Shown piece by piece: positions 23,972-36,030 of a stretch of DNA of 64,000 nt (position 1 is its first letter; every line of letters starts with the position of its first letter). The notes under the pieces were generated by a model. That model did not search any database. It was not told the origin of the DNA and was given only the letters and a program-made list of their open reading frames with translations. The DNA comes from Harmonia axyridis (taxonomy: Eukaryota > Arthropoda > Insecta > Coleoptera > Coccinellidae). Where the stretch lies: NCBI RefSeq assembly GCF_914767665.1, contig NC_059505.1, forward strand, positions 41,351,506 to 41,415,505, given 5' to 3'. The translations under genes and the position numbers were made by a program.

Positions 23972-24209
23972 AATATAACCTCCTTAAAAATTCTCAGTTA
24001 AATAATATTTGAATATAATATAAAGTTATTCCTCGAAATTTTAGAGCTAGAATTCAGTTGAAGAATCTCTACCTTCTACTATTTCACATAATTTTTCTAT
24101 TCAGCTTAATAATGCTATGCGAACATTTCAATGCAAACAAAAAACAGCAAAACTCGAACAATAAAATATAAATAAGATTATTGAGTTTATCCTTGAAATG
24201 AAACCGCTA
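23972..24209. other. No recognised gene
   Basis: AT-rich spacer with no recognisable feature. Confidence 0.5.
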
Positions 24210-24495
24210 AGATTTCACAGAGAGGTTTTTCAAAAATCATTCTTGGATTTTCGGAGCCTCAAATGCGATAATTCTACTTATTAAAGTAGTGGAGAAGCTG
24301 CTTCACGAATATCCAAAAGTGCTTCAGTTTTGCAAAACTTTCATCAGTTTTGTAGTGAATTTTAACAATTTCATTGCATTGTTGAAGTGTGTATCCTTTC
24401 ATTTTTATTAATGGCGTAGATTTTACTCCGCAAATGTCAAAAGATGACAGTTTCGAAAGTGAGAGCTCACCAGATAAATGAAACCTTATAATAAA
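24210..24495 (-). mobile_element. Decayed DD41D-like mariner remnant
   Basis: Complement of 24380-24410 is similar to the HTH segment of the element at 1-985, and 24215-24260 matches its VEKPLHP/DSKNP region (TCATTCTTGGATTTTCGGAG). The end segment TGTCAAAAGATGACAGTTTC matches 20375-20395. Most of the transposase is deleted. Confidence 0.6.
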
Positions 24496-25419
24496 AAACT
24501 CTATACTACTGTATATTCAACGTGTAAGCTAGGTATAACACAACTAACTTTCTAACAATAGTAAAAGTACAAAGTAAAAAACGAAAATTCATAAATAATA
24601 AATTTTCTACGTCATAAGCAATTATGATAATGGTCGAAATGATTTTCATATTTAGAACAAACAGAGACAGACTGTCTAGTCCCATCCAATAAAAAATAAA
24701 GCCTTATACACCCTCCCCCTCTATTCCAATAAGAAACCATCCCACACCTATCGGAGTGGCTAAGAACAAAGCGTTATAAATATTTGAAATGGACTATCTA
24801 TTGGCGTCTATTTCCGAGGTGTGCTGCTTCAGTATTAAGTTTATTATTTTTAGCAGGCCGCTTCGCACAGTTGCCTCCGAAAGAATTTGGCGAAATATTT
24901 TTAGATGACAAACCATTAGAGAGACTAGGCGGATACGAAAACTTTCAAACCGCGAGAGAGAGATATATTTACGAGATTTCGGGTATGAATCATTTTGGCG
25001 TTACCGTGTTTGGGCGTACGTGGAGAATCGAAAAGGTAAACAGAGTAATTCAATATAATTCCCGAATTGCTGAGGTGAGGGATTGTTTTGATTGGCGAAA
25101 CGTTTTGGGATTCTCGGAGCATTGCTTGGAGCTTCGCTTAATGAAGTTATTTTGATGTGCTGTTTATGAATTCTTAGAGCGCTATCATTCACTCTCAATG
25201 AGAGGAATTTTTGGCATCCTTGTGAATTCTTGGTGAATCTTAACGAAGGATGTTAGTTTCCATGTTGGCTAGCTTGGTGAGAGAGATGCTTCAATAGGAA
25301 ATCTTGTAAGGAGAAGATACAACCATCAACTTGAGCTAGATTCATGTTTTTAAGGGGAGTTATTGGCATCAAGCCTTCTATACCTTAATCAAAGCACTCA
25401 GCTTCCATATCGTCGATTC
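24496..25419. other. No assigned gene; one 123-codon open frame
   Basis: Plus-strand 24784-25155 is open for 123 codons with a hydrophobic stretch near its start (CAASVLSLLFLAG). No family is recognised and no splice context is evident. The rest of the interval shows nothing. Confidence 0.3.
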
Positions 25420-25740
25420 AAAGTATATATGAGAGTGCCGAAGGAAACTCAATGCTAAGGTTTCTCTGGTGGGGATTCTTGGTCACTTGGGAATCAAAGG
25501 AAACAAAAAGGGACAATACTTTTGCCAGAAATGGAGCACGAACTTCTTTGACTGGCCCTTATCCTTTTTGTGGAGTAGATAAATGCACCTATAAGCAAGA
25601 ATTTCGAAATGAGGGAGAAACCAAAGCAGAATTACTCTGGCTGAATCTTCCAGGGATGGATCACTCCAAAAAGTTTCTTTGGAACTTTAATACTATAAGA
25701 TCCAAATAGTATCTAGATCTCAGTAAGAACATGCAGCAAC
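25420..25740 (+). mobile_element. Non-LTR retrotransposon RNase H fragment, copy 1
   Basis: Encodes the last part of a retroelement RNase H domain (frames shift: GHLGIKGNKK, then LTGPYPFCGVDKCTYKQEF) followed by LLWLNLPGMDHSKKFLWNF. It is a diverged duplicate of the stretch at 26.25-26.5 kb. Multiple stops. Confidence 0.6.
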
Positions 25741-25984
25741 TCTCCACTGGTTTCCTCACAGGGCTCTGACATCTCAGAGAGAGCAAACTCCAATCTGGTA
25801 ATTGCAAGACAAAGCCTAAAATGCTCTGGGCTGGAAACTTGTAGGATAAATGATGTAATCTCCTGGATACCCTCTTAGATACTGGAGTTCATCAGGACTT
25901 TGGAACTGGAAGGTGAGCTGTAGCTCGAGATAACCTTAATTATGATGCTAAGTAGAAAAGAACATTGGGAGAGGGAGTCCACAA
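25741..25984. other. Probable extension of the non-LTR fragment
   Basis: CTGGTTTCCTCACAGGGCTC resembles the LTGFLTGH segment that follows RNase H in Jockey-like elements (compare 26525-26550). Otherwise unresolved. Confidence 0.35.
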
Positions 25985-26620
25985 TCCCAGATCTCAAAAA
26001 GTATTCCATTGAATGATATACAGATGATTCTAAAACCACAATGGGGTCTAGCGCTGGTGACTTGGAGGCTGGCACCAAATGCTCAGCCTATCATTAGGAT
26101 GCTATCCAAGTGTCTTTCAGGTAGAGATACTCGCAATAGAAAAATGAGTGGAAATGAATCTAGTAAGAGAGTGAATGAGGCTGCTATCAAAGCATTTAGT
26201 TCACATATCTTGGAGTGCCGAAGGCAATTCAATAAAATTGGCAAGAATGCCAAGGCCTCCTTAGTCTGGCTTCTGGGTCACTCGAGAATTGTAGGAAATG
26301 AAGAGGTCAACACACATGCCAGAAGAGGAGTACAAACACCTTTCATTGGACCAAAATCTTTCTGTTGTATAGGTCAATGTACCTACAAGAGAGAGTTTCA
26401 GTAGGAGGAGAAAATCGACGCAAAATCTTTCTGGCCTGGATCATTCCGAAAAGCTTCTTTGAAACTTTGATAATGTGAGATCTAAAACTATATGGATCTT
26501 AGCAAAAATATTCTTCTACATCTTCAGTGGATTCCTTATAGGGAATTGTTACCTCAAGAAGCACATCATGCTAAACTTGTGGCATTCTACGCTAGCTGAC
26601 CCTAAGAAGGTTAACTCACT
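25985..26620 (+). mobile_element. Non-LTR retrotransposon RNase H fragment, copy 2
   Basis: Nearly a whole RNase H domain across two frames: YTDDSKTTMGSSAG (first active-site aspartate) at about 26020, then AAIKAFSSHILECRRQF, SLVWLLGHSRIVGNEEVNTH and PFIGPKSFC. It then continues into KLL.NFDNVRSK-like sequence and FCT-rich tail. The order and motifs are those of insect Jockey/R1-type elements. Confidence 0.7.
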
Positions 26621-27839
26621 TGCCAAAATTGTTCTGCGATCTTAACATTTTATCTTTGACTAGTGATTGTAGCATCTAATCCATAACAACATTTCTGGGC
26701 TATCCTCATGTCACATAGAAGTATAAAGCACCCTGCGATATTCTAATTGCCCCAAAATTCCTACCGATTAGTTATCATCGATATAGTATAGTTTTTTTTA
26801 TTCTATTTACTTTGGGTGATGATAGAAAAGATACGCAATTTTCGTCCTACAATTACCTTCTAAAACCTTTATCATCAATTAAGAAACACCCTGTATCACT
26901 TAATTATCAGTCCGAAATGTTATACCTCAACCCAATCACCTCCTTTGGAATCTCTCCGTCCCATTAGCCAGTCCCAGGGCAGATACGGGCTTCGAAAAGA
27001 TGATTTAACAGCGGATTCATCCCCGCCATTGTTTCCAGCTGCACGACCGGCCAAAATTAGATAGCCTAGCCTGTTCGCAAATCCCCAAATTTGATTATAT
27101 TCTCGATTTGCCGTACTACAATTCCCCCGCTTGCGATTATTCAATGTTCTAATTAAGGTAGACCAAAAGGCCCGTACCTCGGTCGAAATCGGACGTCGAA
27201 TTGGTCCTTCGTAATGGGATTGAGTCGGTATTATGATTCTATACAATGCGATCCTCGAAATTATTCAACTTTGAGGCCGTGAACTTTGCAGGATGCGACA
27301 TTTGTCCTCTTGGTATTATCTTGAGGAGGTCGCTGAACATCTTATTCAACTTATATGTTGACTGGAGAAGACACTTAGTCTCCAATCATCATATAAGTTC
27401 AGAAAACCCACTGGTTTTCTGATGTTCAAGGATTTCTTGGGAGATTTGGCAACGTTTAGAAATCAACTACTTCATTTTGTGATTCGTATGAATGAGATTT
27501 CAAGTTGATTAAGTTTAAGATCTTCAATTCGCTTCATAAGTCAGACAGAAATATAGAAAAAAGGTTATTTATATACCAAGATCTATATAAGGTCATCTCC
27601 AGTTCAGATGTCGAGTACCTTCCTAAAAAATGAACCTATCTACGCACCTGGCGACACTGTCCAAATATTGTTGCTAAGCACAATCGGGAAAAACACAATA
27701 TCACGACAAATCTTATCTTTCTGGTGATATAAGCGATATATAAGCGGAAAAAAAGCCAATCGTACAATAAATTTGACTGTTGATCAGTAATACAAGCATT
27801 CACGGTTTCAAAAGGGGTTTGTATATGTAGTATATATAG
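26621..27839. other. No assigned gene; one 108-codon open frame
   Basis: Minus-strand 26920-27246 is open for 108 codons and more GC-rich than its surroundings, with charged, non-repetitive composition (EVRAFWSTLIRTLNNRKRGN). No family is recognised. The remainder shows nothing. Confidence 0.3.
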
Positions 27840-28256
27840 TCTTGATCAAGTATTGTCTCTAATTCTGCATCTGCGAAAACCTTCTCCCTTTCAATGGTCT
27901 TCGACGTCAAAACTACCGTTCTTGAAGCGTCGAAACCACTCTCGGCACGTTCGTTCACTGATAGCGGCTTCACCATAGGTATTTGAGATCATTCGATGAG
28001 CTTCAGCCGTAGATTTCTTCATATTAAAGCAGAAAATTAAAACCTTCCGCAAATGACGACAATTTGGCTCGTAAAATGACATGTTTAATCGAGAATAGCT
28101 TTATGATGCAGACACAAATTGACTAATTTTTCGATGGCGTTACAAATACAAATACCTAAGTTTATTGTATGACATCTACGATCTATTCATTACGATTACC
28201 ACTTACCGCTACAACCATCTATTGGCAAAACGTTGGAAGCAAAGTTGTACACCTAA
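27840..28256 (-). mobile_element. Mos1-like mariner 5' fragment
   Basis: Outer end complement TTAGGTGTACAACTTTGC at about 28255, then the start codon at 28082 and LIFCFNMKKSTAEAHRMISN and SERTCREWFRRFKNGSFDVE. The sequence stops near 27845, so only the N-terminal ~75 codons remain. Confidence 0.85.
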
Positions 28257-28267
28257 TAGATAAACCT

Positions 28268-28405
28268 GTGACAGGATAGTTCCAAATACCAACATATAAT
28301 AATGAAATATAACCATAAAATTTGTGTGAAACTGAGGTATTCCCGTACGATTTTGTTCTACAAGGAATGGAGAATAAACGGATCTGCCACAGAAAAATTA
28401 TTTTT
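28268..28405 (-). mobile_element. Partial MITE family B
   Basis: CCAACATATAATAATGAAAT, ACGATTTTGTTCTACAAGGA and GCCACAGAAAAATTATTT follow the inverted form of the 14.2-kb family B MITE. The 5' half is missing. Confidence 0.65.
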
Positions 28406-28976
28406 GTTTTCTATATAACACGAAGTGCTTTCATCGTAAAAATATTATAGCTCACTAGAGAATCTCAAATAATATCATAATCCTAATTCTCAGATTTCAA
28501 CTAAGCCCACTTCTCCAGAAACGTCTAATACACTCAAACTCGGCACACACTGTCTAAAAAAATTAAAAAAACCTTTCGACATTTGAGCTTCAAGTTCAAA
28601 GCCATCTCCAGCAAGTTCAAGTTCGTATATATCCAAACGTTTTTTGCCAAATTCTAATCCTCTTCAAAGCATCATGTGCGGTCGGACTTCAATTCCATCC
28701 TCCAAATTAATCCAGAGAACATCAGGAGACAGCAACGACCACGTCGTTACGACTCAGACGACGAACACATTCCCATTTCAACCCCCACCCCTTCTCCATA
28801 CAGAAATCTTTCCAAAACTCACCAAACAACAACAAATTAGGAAAAAAGCGATGCACTCCGAAAAGATGGATTAAATCAGCTGATGCCCCTGCAGCGTGCA
28901 TGCCGAGCGATCAGCTGGCTATAAAGCCGGTAAAATCTGGGATCGGGCGAGTTCTCGTGCCATCCAGATATATATA
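28406..28976 (+). promoter_or_regulatory. Candidate TATA promoter upstream of a Tc1 insertion
   Basis: A GC-richer block, unlike the surrounding AT-rich DNA, contains CTATAAAGCCGG (TATA-like box at about 28919). About 30 bp downstream lies GGGCGAGTTCTCGTGCC, a plausible start-site zone. The Tc1-like element starts at 28977. The sequence on the far side of that element is similar in character and contains a strong 5' splice site (CCCTGTAAGTGAG at about 30468). No initiator consensus is exact, so this is inference. Confidence 0.3.
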
Positions 28977-30393
28977 CTAACTGACAAAGAAACTGCAACT
29001 CCCAGAAGAAGCTGTTTCAATTTTTTTTTGGTAAAACATTGATAGTATAGCAAGGAGTAAATTATTGAATTTGAAGAAAACAATCGAGAAGGTTTTTTCA
29101 TGTGAACAATTTTTGTTACTTAAATATTGTAGTCGTTTTTTGCAAGTTTTTTTAATTTCACAACAAACCAGCTGGTCGAGGAGATCCGAAGTCGATGTTT
29201 AGTTGTTGTTAAAATGCCTAGAGCACGTGTACGCGGAATTTATCGCCAGCTAAGTGAATTTGAAGGAGGTCGAATTATTTGTCAACAGGAGGCGGGGTTG
29301 TCATTCCGAGAAATCGCTAATCGTACTAACAGAAATCCAACTAACGTTATGAAATATTGTCAAGCGTGATTTGATAATGCCCAAAATCGAAGAAGAATAG
29401 GCACCGGACGTCGAAGGGGCACAAATGGAGTTCAAGATCGACGTCTAAGACTTATGGCCATTAGAGACCGATTTGCGACAACTCGATCTTTGGCTGATCA
29501 GTAGTTAGGAGAACAAGGCCATCCTGTAACTGTCCGAACGGTTGACTACCGGATAAGGTATTTTGGACTGCAGCATTATCGACACCATCTTGTGTTACCT
29601 CTGACGGTTGAGCATCGCCGGCAACGATTACAGTGGTGCAGAGAACGTCAACATTGGAATGTGGAATGGCATCAGGTCGTCTTTTCTGATGAATCTCGAT
29701 TTTCCTTGGGTGTACATGATGGCCGAAGAAGGGTTAGACGACGTCGGGGAGAGAGACGTGAACCTCAGTTTGATGTTGAGCGTCATGTACACCGAACAGT
29801 AGGCGTTGTGGCAGGTGGTATTGCAAACGCAAGTAGGTCACCTTTAGTCTTTATTCGAGGTAACATGGCAGCGCTACGTTACCTTCAAGAAATAGTGGAT
29901 CCATATGTTCTCCCTTACCATAACCGGCTCGAGAATCCAATATTTCAGCAAGATAATGCCCGAGCTCATGTTTCCAGAGTTAGTTTAAACTTTTTCGAAA
30001 CGACCCATGTGACTCTCTTGCCATGGTCGCCCAGATCCCCCGATCTTTCGCCCATAGAGCATATTTGAGACATCATGGATAGAAGGTTTGGAAATTTACC
30101 CCAGCCCCCACGGACTTTGGCGGCTCTGAGACATGAAGTACAGGTAGATTAGGATAGTATCCCTCGAGAATAAATAGACCATCTTATTGCATCAATACCG
30201 AGACGTGTTGGGGAGTGTATAGATAATCGCGGTGCACAAACACATTATTAACGAATTCATTAAAAAAAATTGTTGACCCTTCGTTTTTTTCTCCAAATTC
30301 AATCATTTACTCCATCCTATACTATCTGTTTTACCAAAAAAAATTGAAATTTAAACAGCGCCTTCTGGCTGTTGGACTTTCTTTGTCAGTTAG
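28977..30393 (+). mobile_element. Tc1-like DD34E transposon with 78-bp inverted repeats
   Basis: A 1417-bp element between TA dinucleotides. The first ~78 bp (CTAACTGACAAAGAAA onward, through GGTAAAACATTGATAGTATA) pair with the last ~78 bp with few mismatches. One transposase gene lies inside. Unlike the mariners here, no indel has disturbed its frame. Confidence 0.95.
29214..30251 (+). pseudogene. Tc1-like DD34E transposase with nonsense codons only
   Basis: The frame starts at the ATG at 29214 and ends at TAA 30249-30251: 345 codons, the normal size for a Tc1 transposase. It has an N-terminal HTH (about residues 1-60), an arginine-rich linker (RRRIGTGRRRGTNG) and the catalytic domain: FSDESRFSLG (first aspartate), FQQDNARAHVSR (second) and SPRSPDLSPIEHI (glutamate), with 34 residues between the last two. 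In-frame stops occur at 29367 (TGA), 29502 (TAG), just after SPIEHI at about 30066 (TGA), and in the last 50 codons. Several sit where the family has tryptophan (TGG). No frameshift is needed. Without those stops it would read through to the end. Confidence 0.9.
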
Positions 30394-30839
30394 TATATAC
30401 GTATAAAGTTCCAGCGAGCTTTGGAGAATGAGGTCGTACTCTTCCCGATCGATAGGGTGGCTGCCAACGCCCTGTAAGTGAGGGCACAATCGTCGAAATA
30501 TGTTTCGCGATGCGCTATTTCATTTCGCGACAATCGTAGATGTTAGCACTCAAGCTTTCGCTACGATTCTGTGTCGTGTCGATGAACCGTCGTTCACTTT
30601 CTGTTTAAAGTTTAAAGCGTATGAGCTTTGGGGAAATGTGAACCCCTCTTCTATTATTTCTTGGGATCAGTGTTGATCTTACGAAAATTCGCATCAAAAT
30701 GTTGAATTTTATTTGCTCGTCTTGTATGAAATGTTGCAGTGCAATTGTCAGGGTTGAGATCCTCGAAATCAGACGACCAATTTGAACTAAGCCAACGTTT
30801 TGTTCATATATTTAGGCTTCATCAGGGCTACAGAGAAAA
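30394..30839 (+). other. Unique sequence with candidate first-exon splice donor
   Basis: GC-richer DNA directly after the Tc1 element. At about 30468-30480 CCCTGTAAGTGAGG is a close match to the 5' splice consensus. No coding frame is evident before it, so if real it would close a non-coding first exon. Beyond ~30500 nothing is recognised. Confidence 0.3.
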
Positions 30840-31920
30840 ATAGGTGTACATAAGTTGTTTGAGCTGCATAAGAAAGTTTCGATGGTTGTTGTCTATAGTT
30901 TGACACTTGAGATTGTCAAACTGTATTGACATTTCTGTCCAGTAATATTGGGAAAATTCATCATGAAACGTTTAACACTATAACGACGCTTTCAAATTGT
31001 GGAAATCTAGTTTGAAAAAAATTAATTTGTTAGAGAAGTTCATGGAGCACTTTGTCCATTTTACTGTCAGCATAATCGACCTATTGACCAAGCCATTCGT
31101 GTAGTTATTGATCGTTTTCGTACTAATTTTACTCATCTCGATTCAAAACCATCTAAAAGACAAAGTAATGGGCCTACCGAAAAAATATAACTGCTGTATA
31201 GTGAAGTGTTGAAGAAAACATCAAAATGTCGATACGTCGCCGTTCTCAACTTGTTGGCCTTTGTACTTCGACTAAGTGGAAAATTGTACTCTGCTGATGG
31301 GGCTATAAAATACAGTGTGTAAGAATTGAAGTCCAATGATCATCGCTTACGTCACTGGCCGAAGAGGAGCATTTTACCGAAGAATTATGTTTAATTATGA
31401 AGCTTATTTTTGGTTAAAAGGCTTCGTCAATAAGCAAAATTGCCGTATATGGACCAATCACAATCCTTAAGCCATCAACGAATCACCATTACATCTATTA
31501 AAATGATCTGTTTGGTGGTCCAGAAGTGATCTTGATAACTGGCCTCCTCGTTCACGCGATTTGATTCCTCTCCATTACTTTTTATGGGGCTATGTTAAGT
31601 GGTTGGTTTATGCCGACAAACCACCAACTCGTGAAGCATTGAAACCATTGACCATTGTCAGTTTTGTTGGATCCATTAGTGAAGAGTTGGACGGATCAAA
31701 TGAACTATGCCGGAAATCATATTCAAAAAAATAAATGCCCTGAAATTATCTACCAGACTATAATGATAAAAAAGTAATTCCAACAATATTTCTGTATTAT
31801 ACATATATCTCGAAAACGGTAAGTTTTAACATATGAATTAAACTTCGAACAAACTTGGTTTGATTGATTTATACAATGCAATCCGAAACTTCAATAAAAA
31901 ACAGGATGTTCTATAAGAAA
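30840..31920 (+). mobile_element. Longer DD41D mariner relative, decayed
   Basis: Colinear with the short DD41D elements but retains the segment they lack. After the start region (ATGAAACGTTTAACACT at 30963) come FYCQHNRPIDQAIRVVIDRF, SIRRRSQLVGLCTSTKWKI and other linker sequence (about 31063-31388). Then FWLKGFVNKQNCRIWTNHNP and NWPPRSRDLIPLHYFLWGYV follow. Stops and frameshifts are frequent and part of the catalytic region near 31510 is deleted. Ends are approximate. Confidence 0.75.
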
Positions 31921-33724
31921 AAAACATATGTTTGGTCATTCACACTCTTTTGGTATTGCCAAACAGTTTGAAAATATATCTCTAATAGAGCCCAATGACA
32001 TTGTGTCAAAAAAAAATACTAATTTCAGCGCTTAATAGTAATAGAGCGTCGCGTCAATATTGGAACATTCTGTATATACCTATATATTGAATGAGTCAGA
32101 ATGAATGAACGACTGCTCAAAAGCTCCCGACTTGTGTCGCTGTTCCTTTCTTCTTCTCGAACGTACTCAAAATTCAGGAAGTTTTTGTGTGCTCGTTCAT
32201 GATCAATACACAGGGTGGCCCACATAGGGACCAAACCGAATATTCCCGGAAAACGCCGAGAAAGTTCAATTTTTATTTAGAGGGGGGACCTTTTGTGATT
32301 GGAAATTTATGGGTTATAAGATCATCCCCTTAAGCTGGGTAGCAACCCCCCAAGAATCTTAAATGGCAATAAGGGGCAAATCACACGTCACTCCGAAGAT
32401 TTTCTCAATTCTATTCATGAATATGTTAGAAAATTTCTGTTTGGCCTAAATTTTTCGGTGAAAACTCGTTGGAAGTGTAAAATATTCATACAGAAGTAGA
32501 ATGAAAGTAAGTAAGTCGCAGTAGATGAAAATGATCAAGTTTTAAATTATAATAGTGTCATTGTTCAACGTTATTTTCTTCCATTCTATAACTCAGTAAA
32601 AAACACTTCTTGCATTGATAAGTAAGTTTTGTTATCTATTCTTTGATCGCCCCTGTGTGTTATAAAATATTGATAAAAAAAATAACCATTTAAATGATAG
32701 ACAATTTCAGTATGACGATAATTAGAATTCGTACAGAACACTCAAAACTTCTAACAAGTTTTTTACATAGAAACAGAATTTTTTCGAATGTTCATAATTA
32801 TTGCGAAATTCAAAGAATTGCCTTACAAACCACCCTATTGTTATTTAAGATTTGTAATCACAAGATTTCCTCCTCTAAATGAAAATTGACCATTCAACGA
32901 GAATTTTTGACTGCACTAAAATTTTCCAGCTGATTATTCCGTCTAATCTGATACTGTTTCTGTCTTTAAAAGCTTCAATGTGGAACGAAATATTCAGTTG
33001 GAAAATTTTAAATATGACAACATTTATACACAGTCTCGTATCAGTATCTGGGTCACACTCAAAACTTTAGTAATTCATCGATAACTTCCTTATCACGTGA
33101 ACCACCAAAGCGTTTGCAGCAATTAAGTACCTAAAAATAATGCCATAAGAAACCCATTCTAAATTATAGAGGCGTAATGAAGATTTATCGACTTTAAAAA
33201 TTCAGATCTTTATGTCGACTACTCCAAAAGTTATTCCTTTCCTTTAACGATCTATACATATTCACGAGCTCATTTTGCACCTTGTGTGTCGTGCATTTTA
33301 CGGGTTCCGTGAGCATTCTCATAGGTGCAGATTTTAAATTGGCAATTTTAAGAAGGTTTATGTTACGTACAATCCGACGACTGGGAAAAACCTTTTCCCA
33401 GATTGACGTATCGCATGTTGGACTATTTGGTATTGTCGCATCTCGTGATTTTTCAGGTAATGTCGAAGGAACGTGATACATTGAAAATTTCACCTCGACG
33501 TGTGTCAAACCATAAAAATGGTAATATCTTATTGTTGCCATGGCAGCGTAATTACATCTCCTGCTGAATTCAATTAAGAAATATTACAGTGGGCATTTTT
33601 AATGGAAATTGCTAAGCATATAAAATTGATTATTCATTGGGTAGCAGATAGGACTAAGCTACAAGAAACCAAAAAGTTCAGTATTGGGATCGATGTTTTT
33701 TCCTCATAAAGTTATTCTCGATTG
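31921..33724. other. No recognised gene
   Basis: AT-rich. A minus-strand open frame of 115 codons (33194-33541) has no recognisable motif. CACAGGGTGGCCCACATAGG at about 32210 looks like the end of another CAGGGTG-type MITE, but no partner end is seen. Confidence 0.4.
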
Positions 33725-34565
33725 AACATGTCAACTTAAGACCCAAATTCTCGTCATTTGCGGGAGATTTTAATTTTCTGCTTCAATATGAAGAAATATA
33801 AGGCTGAGGTTCTTTGAATGCTCTCAAATACCTGTGGTGAGTCCGCTATTAGTGAAAAAACGTACCAAGAGTGGTTTAAACGCTTCAAGAATGGTGATTT
33901 TGACGTCGAAGACCAGCGGTGGAAGAGAGAAGGTTTTCGAAAATGCAGAATTGGAGGCATTACTTGATCGAGACTCGTGTCGAACGCAACAAGAATTGGC
34001 AGGATCGTTTGGAGTGATGCAACAATCCAAGATATGTTGAACGGCGTTTGTTTGCTTGTGAACACCTGCTTGGGCAAAAACGGAAGGGATTTCTGCATCG
34101 CATTGTGACTGGAGACGAAAAATGGGTTCATTTCGATAATCCCAAGCGCAGAAAATCATGAGGATATCCCGGCTATGCTTTCACGTCGACGGCCAAACTG
34201 AATATTCACGGTTCCAAGATCATGCTCAGTATTTGGAGGGACCAGCTCGGCATAATGTATTATGCGTTGTTAAAGCCGGCTGAAACACTCACAGGCGATC
34301 GTTATCGAACGCAATTAATGCGTTTGAGCCGAGCATTGAAAGACAAACGGCCACAATAAAAAAAGAGACATGATAAAGTGATTTTACAGCATGACAATGC
34401 TCGACATACTTGGAAACGTTGAAATGACGAGTCCTACCCCACTCTCCAGACGTTGCTCCCTCGGACTATCACTTGTTTCGATCAATGGCATACGGCCTGG
34501 CTGACCAGCACTTCCGGACTGTAAAAATCAAGGATCGATTCGTGGATCGCTTGTATTGTTTGAAG
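33725..34565 (+). mobile_element. Mos1-like mariner, 5' and 3' ends missing
   Basis: Starts at about the transposase ATG (33728) and continues through PNSRHLREILIFCFNMKKYK, ESAISEKTYQEWFKRFKNGD, TGDEKWVHF, NIHGSKIMLSIW and PHSPDVAPSDYHLF to LADQHFRT. It is split by frameshifts and stops in all parts. Neither terminal repeat is found. Confidence 0.85.
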
Positions 34566-35214
34566 TAAGCTATATTACTGTATCCTACTTGCTGTATTTG
34601 GGGAATTAGTATTCATGTTATTAATATTGAAATATTGAAACCGATACTGAGCTGTTTTGCGTTCTCTTAGTCCCTAAAGTAATAAACATTTGATACCAAG
34701 AATAAGCCCATCCACCTTATTGAATATTTATGAGATAAAAGCCACTGGAGACGAAATGGAAATAATAATAAATTTGCATCGTTTTAGACGTCACATTTCC
34801 CTAATCCTCTACACCTTCTTCGTCTTTTCCCTTTTTGCAATTTCATTTTCTCGAATTGAAGTAGACGTCGACCACTCAACTCCGAATATCGAAAGGACAA
34901 GGGTTCCCTACCGAAATATAATATTGGCAAACATTTTTCAGACGTTTGGTTGTCGATTTGTCCCGATGTTCAATATTTCTGGGATGCGTGGGACTCAAAC
35001 GACATATTTCCGATGGAAGATTAGGAATCCTCTTGACACTTCTGGAGAAATCTGGAACTTGCGTCTTCTTTAGGTTGTAACAAGATGGAAAAGGATTTGG
35101 AAAACCACAAATTGTACTGGCGGTTTTTATACATTTTCTTTGGAGAAATGTTTGAATACTTTATTTTATTGCATTCTTGCTGTTTTTGGACTGTACGTTC
35201 AGTGACTGAAAATC
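34566..35214. other. No assigned gene; one 127-codon open frame
   Basis: Plus-strand 34690-35073 is open with a hydrophobic segment (HISLILYTFFVFSLFAISFS) that could span a membrane. No family is recognised, and it sits between transposon fragments. Confidence 0.3.
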
Positions 35215-36030
35215 GTTTAGTGATTTTTGCATTGGAAAATGTTGGTTGGCAAAACTGTTGTCTGTATCACCTATTTGACAGATTATAGGTAATGCCGTGA
35301 CCATAGAGTAACAAATATAGATAGAGAGAGTATACGGAATTTTTACATCTCCCCAACATGGTTAGATTACGTTGTCGGATTGTGATATATTTTCAAATCC
35401 ACAATTTTACTAAATCGTTATGAATGTATATTATATTGAATGAAATATATTTTTTTGAGTGATTCCCGATTGAATATGCAAATTTGAATATTTGGAATCC
35501 GATATTTTTCCTAATTGTCGAATTTATAATAAGCAGAATATTTATAATTTTCTGTATCTATCTGCTGAAATTCAAAGTTTGGCTACTTTTGCTCTCCTAG
35601 TGTCATCAGTTGCTTCACGTCGTTTGGCGCGCTTGAAGTTTGTTTTCTGAATTTCTGATATATTCAGGTATTTATTTCAATATATTTTGAGTTAATATGA
35701 AACGTTGATTCACTATGGGACATAAGGAGTGCGTTCTTTGTGGAGAAATTCGCGAATTGAGTGAAATATCGTATCACTGATATATTTTCATTTCCGCGCG
35801 CTTCATGTCAAATTTGATAGTTCATGTTGGGGACAAAATTTGCTAAATGAATATGACATATGCTCCCTCTATTTGTGTTTATTTCTCTGAGGCTGTGACA
35901 GAATTCCGAATACCAACATATAATAATGAAATATAACCATGAAATCTGTGCAAAACTGAGATATTCCCCCAATTTTTTTATTTTACAAGGTATGTCAGAA
36001 TGTTCGGATTTGCCACAGAAATGGAAAAGA
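35215..36030 (-). mobile_element. MITE family B copy split by a family R insertion
   Basis: 35215-35301 (AGTGATTTTTGCATTGGAAA, GTTGGTTGGCAAAACTG) and 35892-36030 (CCAACATATAATAATGAAAT, TTTGCCACAGAAATGG) are consecutive parts of an inverted family B MITE. Family R copy 6 sits between them. Confidence 0.75.
35302..35891 (+). mobile_element. Family R hAT-like MITE, copy 6
   Basis: 590 bp, CATAGAGTAAC to CTCTGAG. Flanks GCCGTGAC and GCTGTGAC form an 8-bp duplication with one difference. The insertion site lies inside a family B MITE, so this copy is younger than that one. Confidence 0.92.

Noticed and set aside
26920..27246. 108-codon frame as a host exon
   Set aside because: No homology recognised and no partner exon or convincing splice sites, so I left it unassigned.
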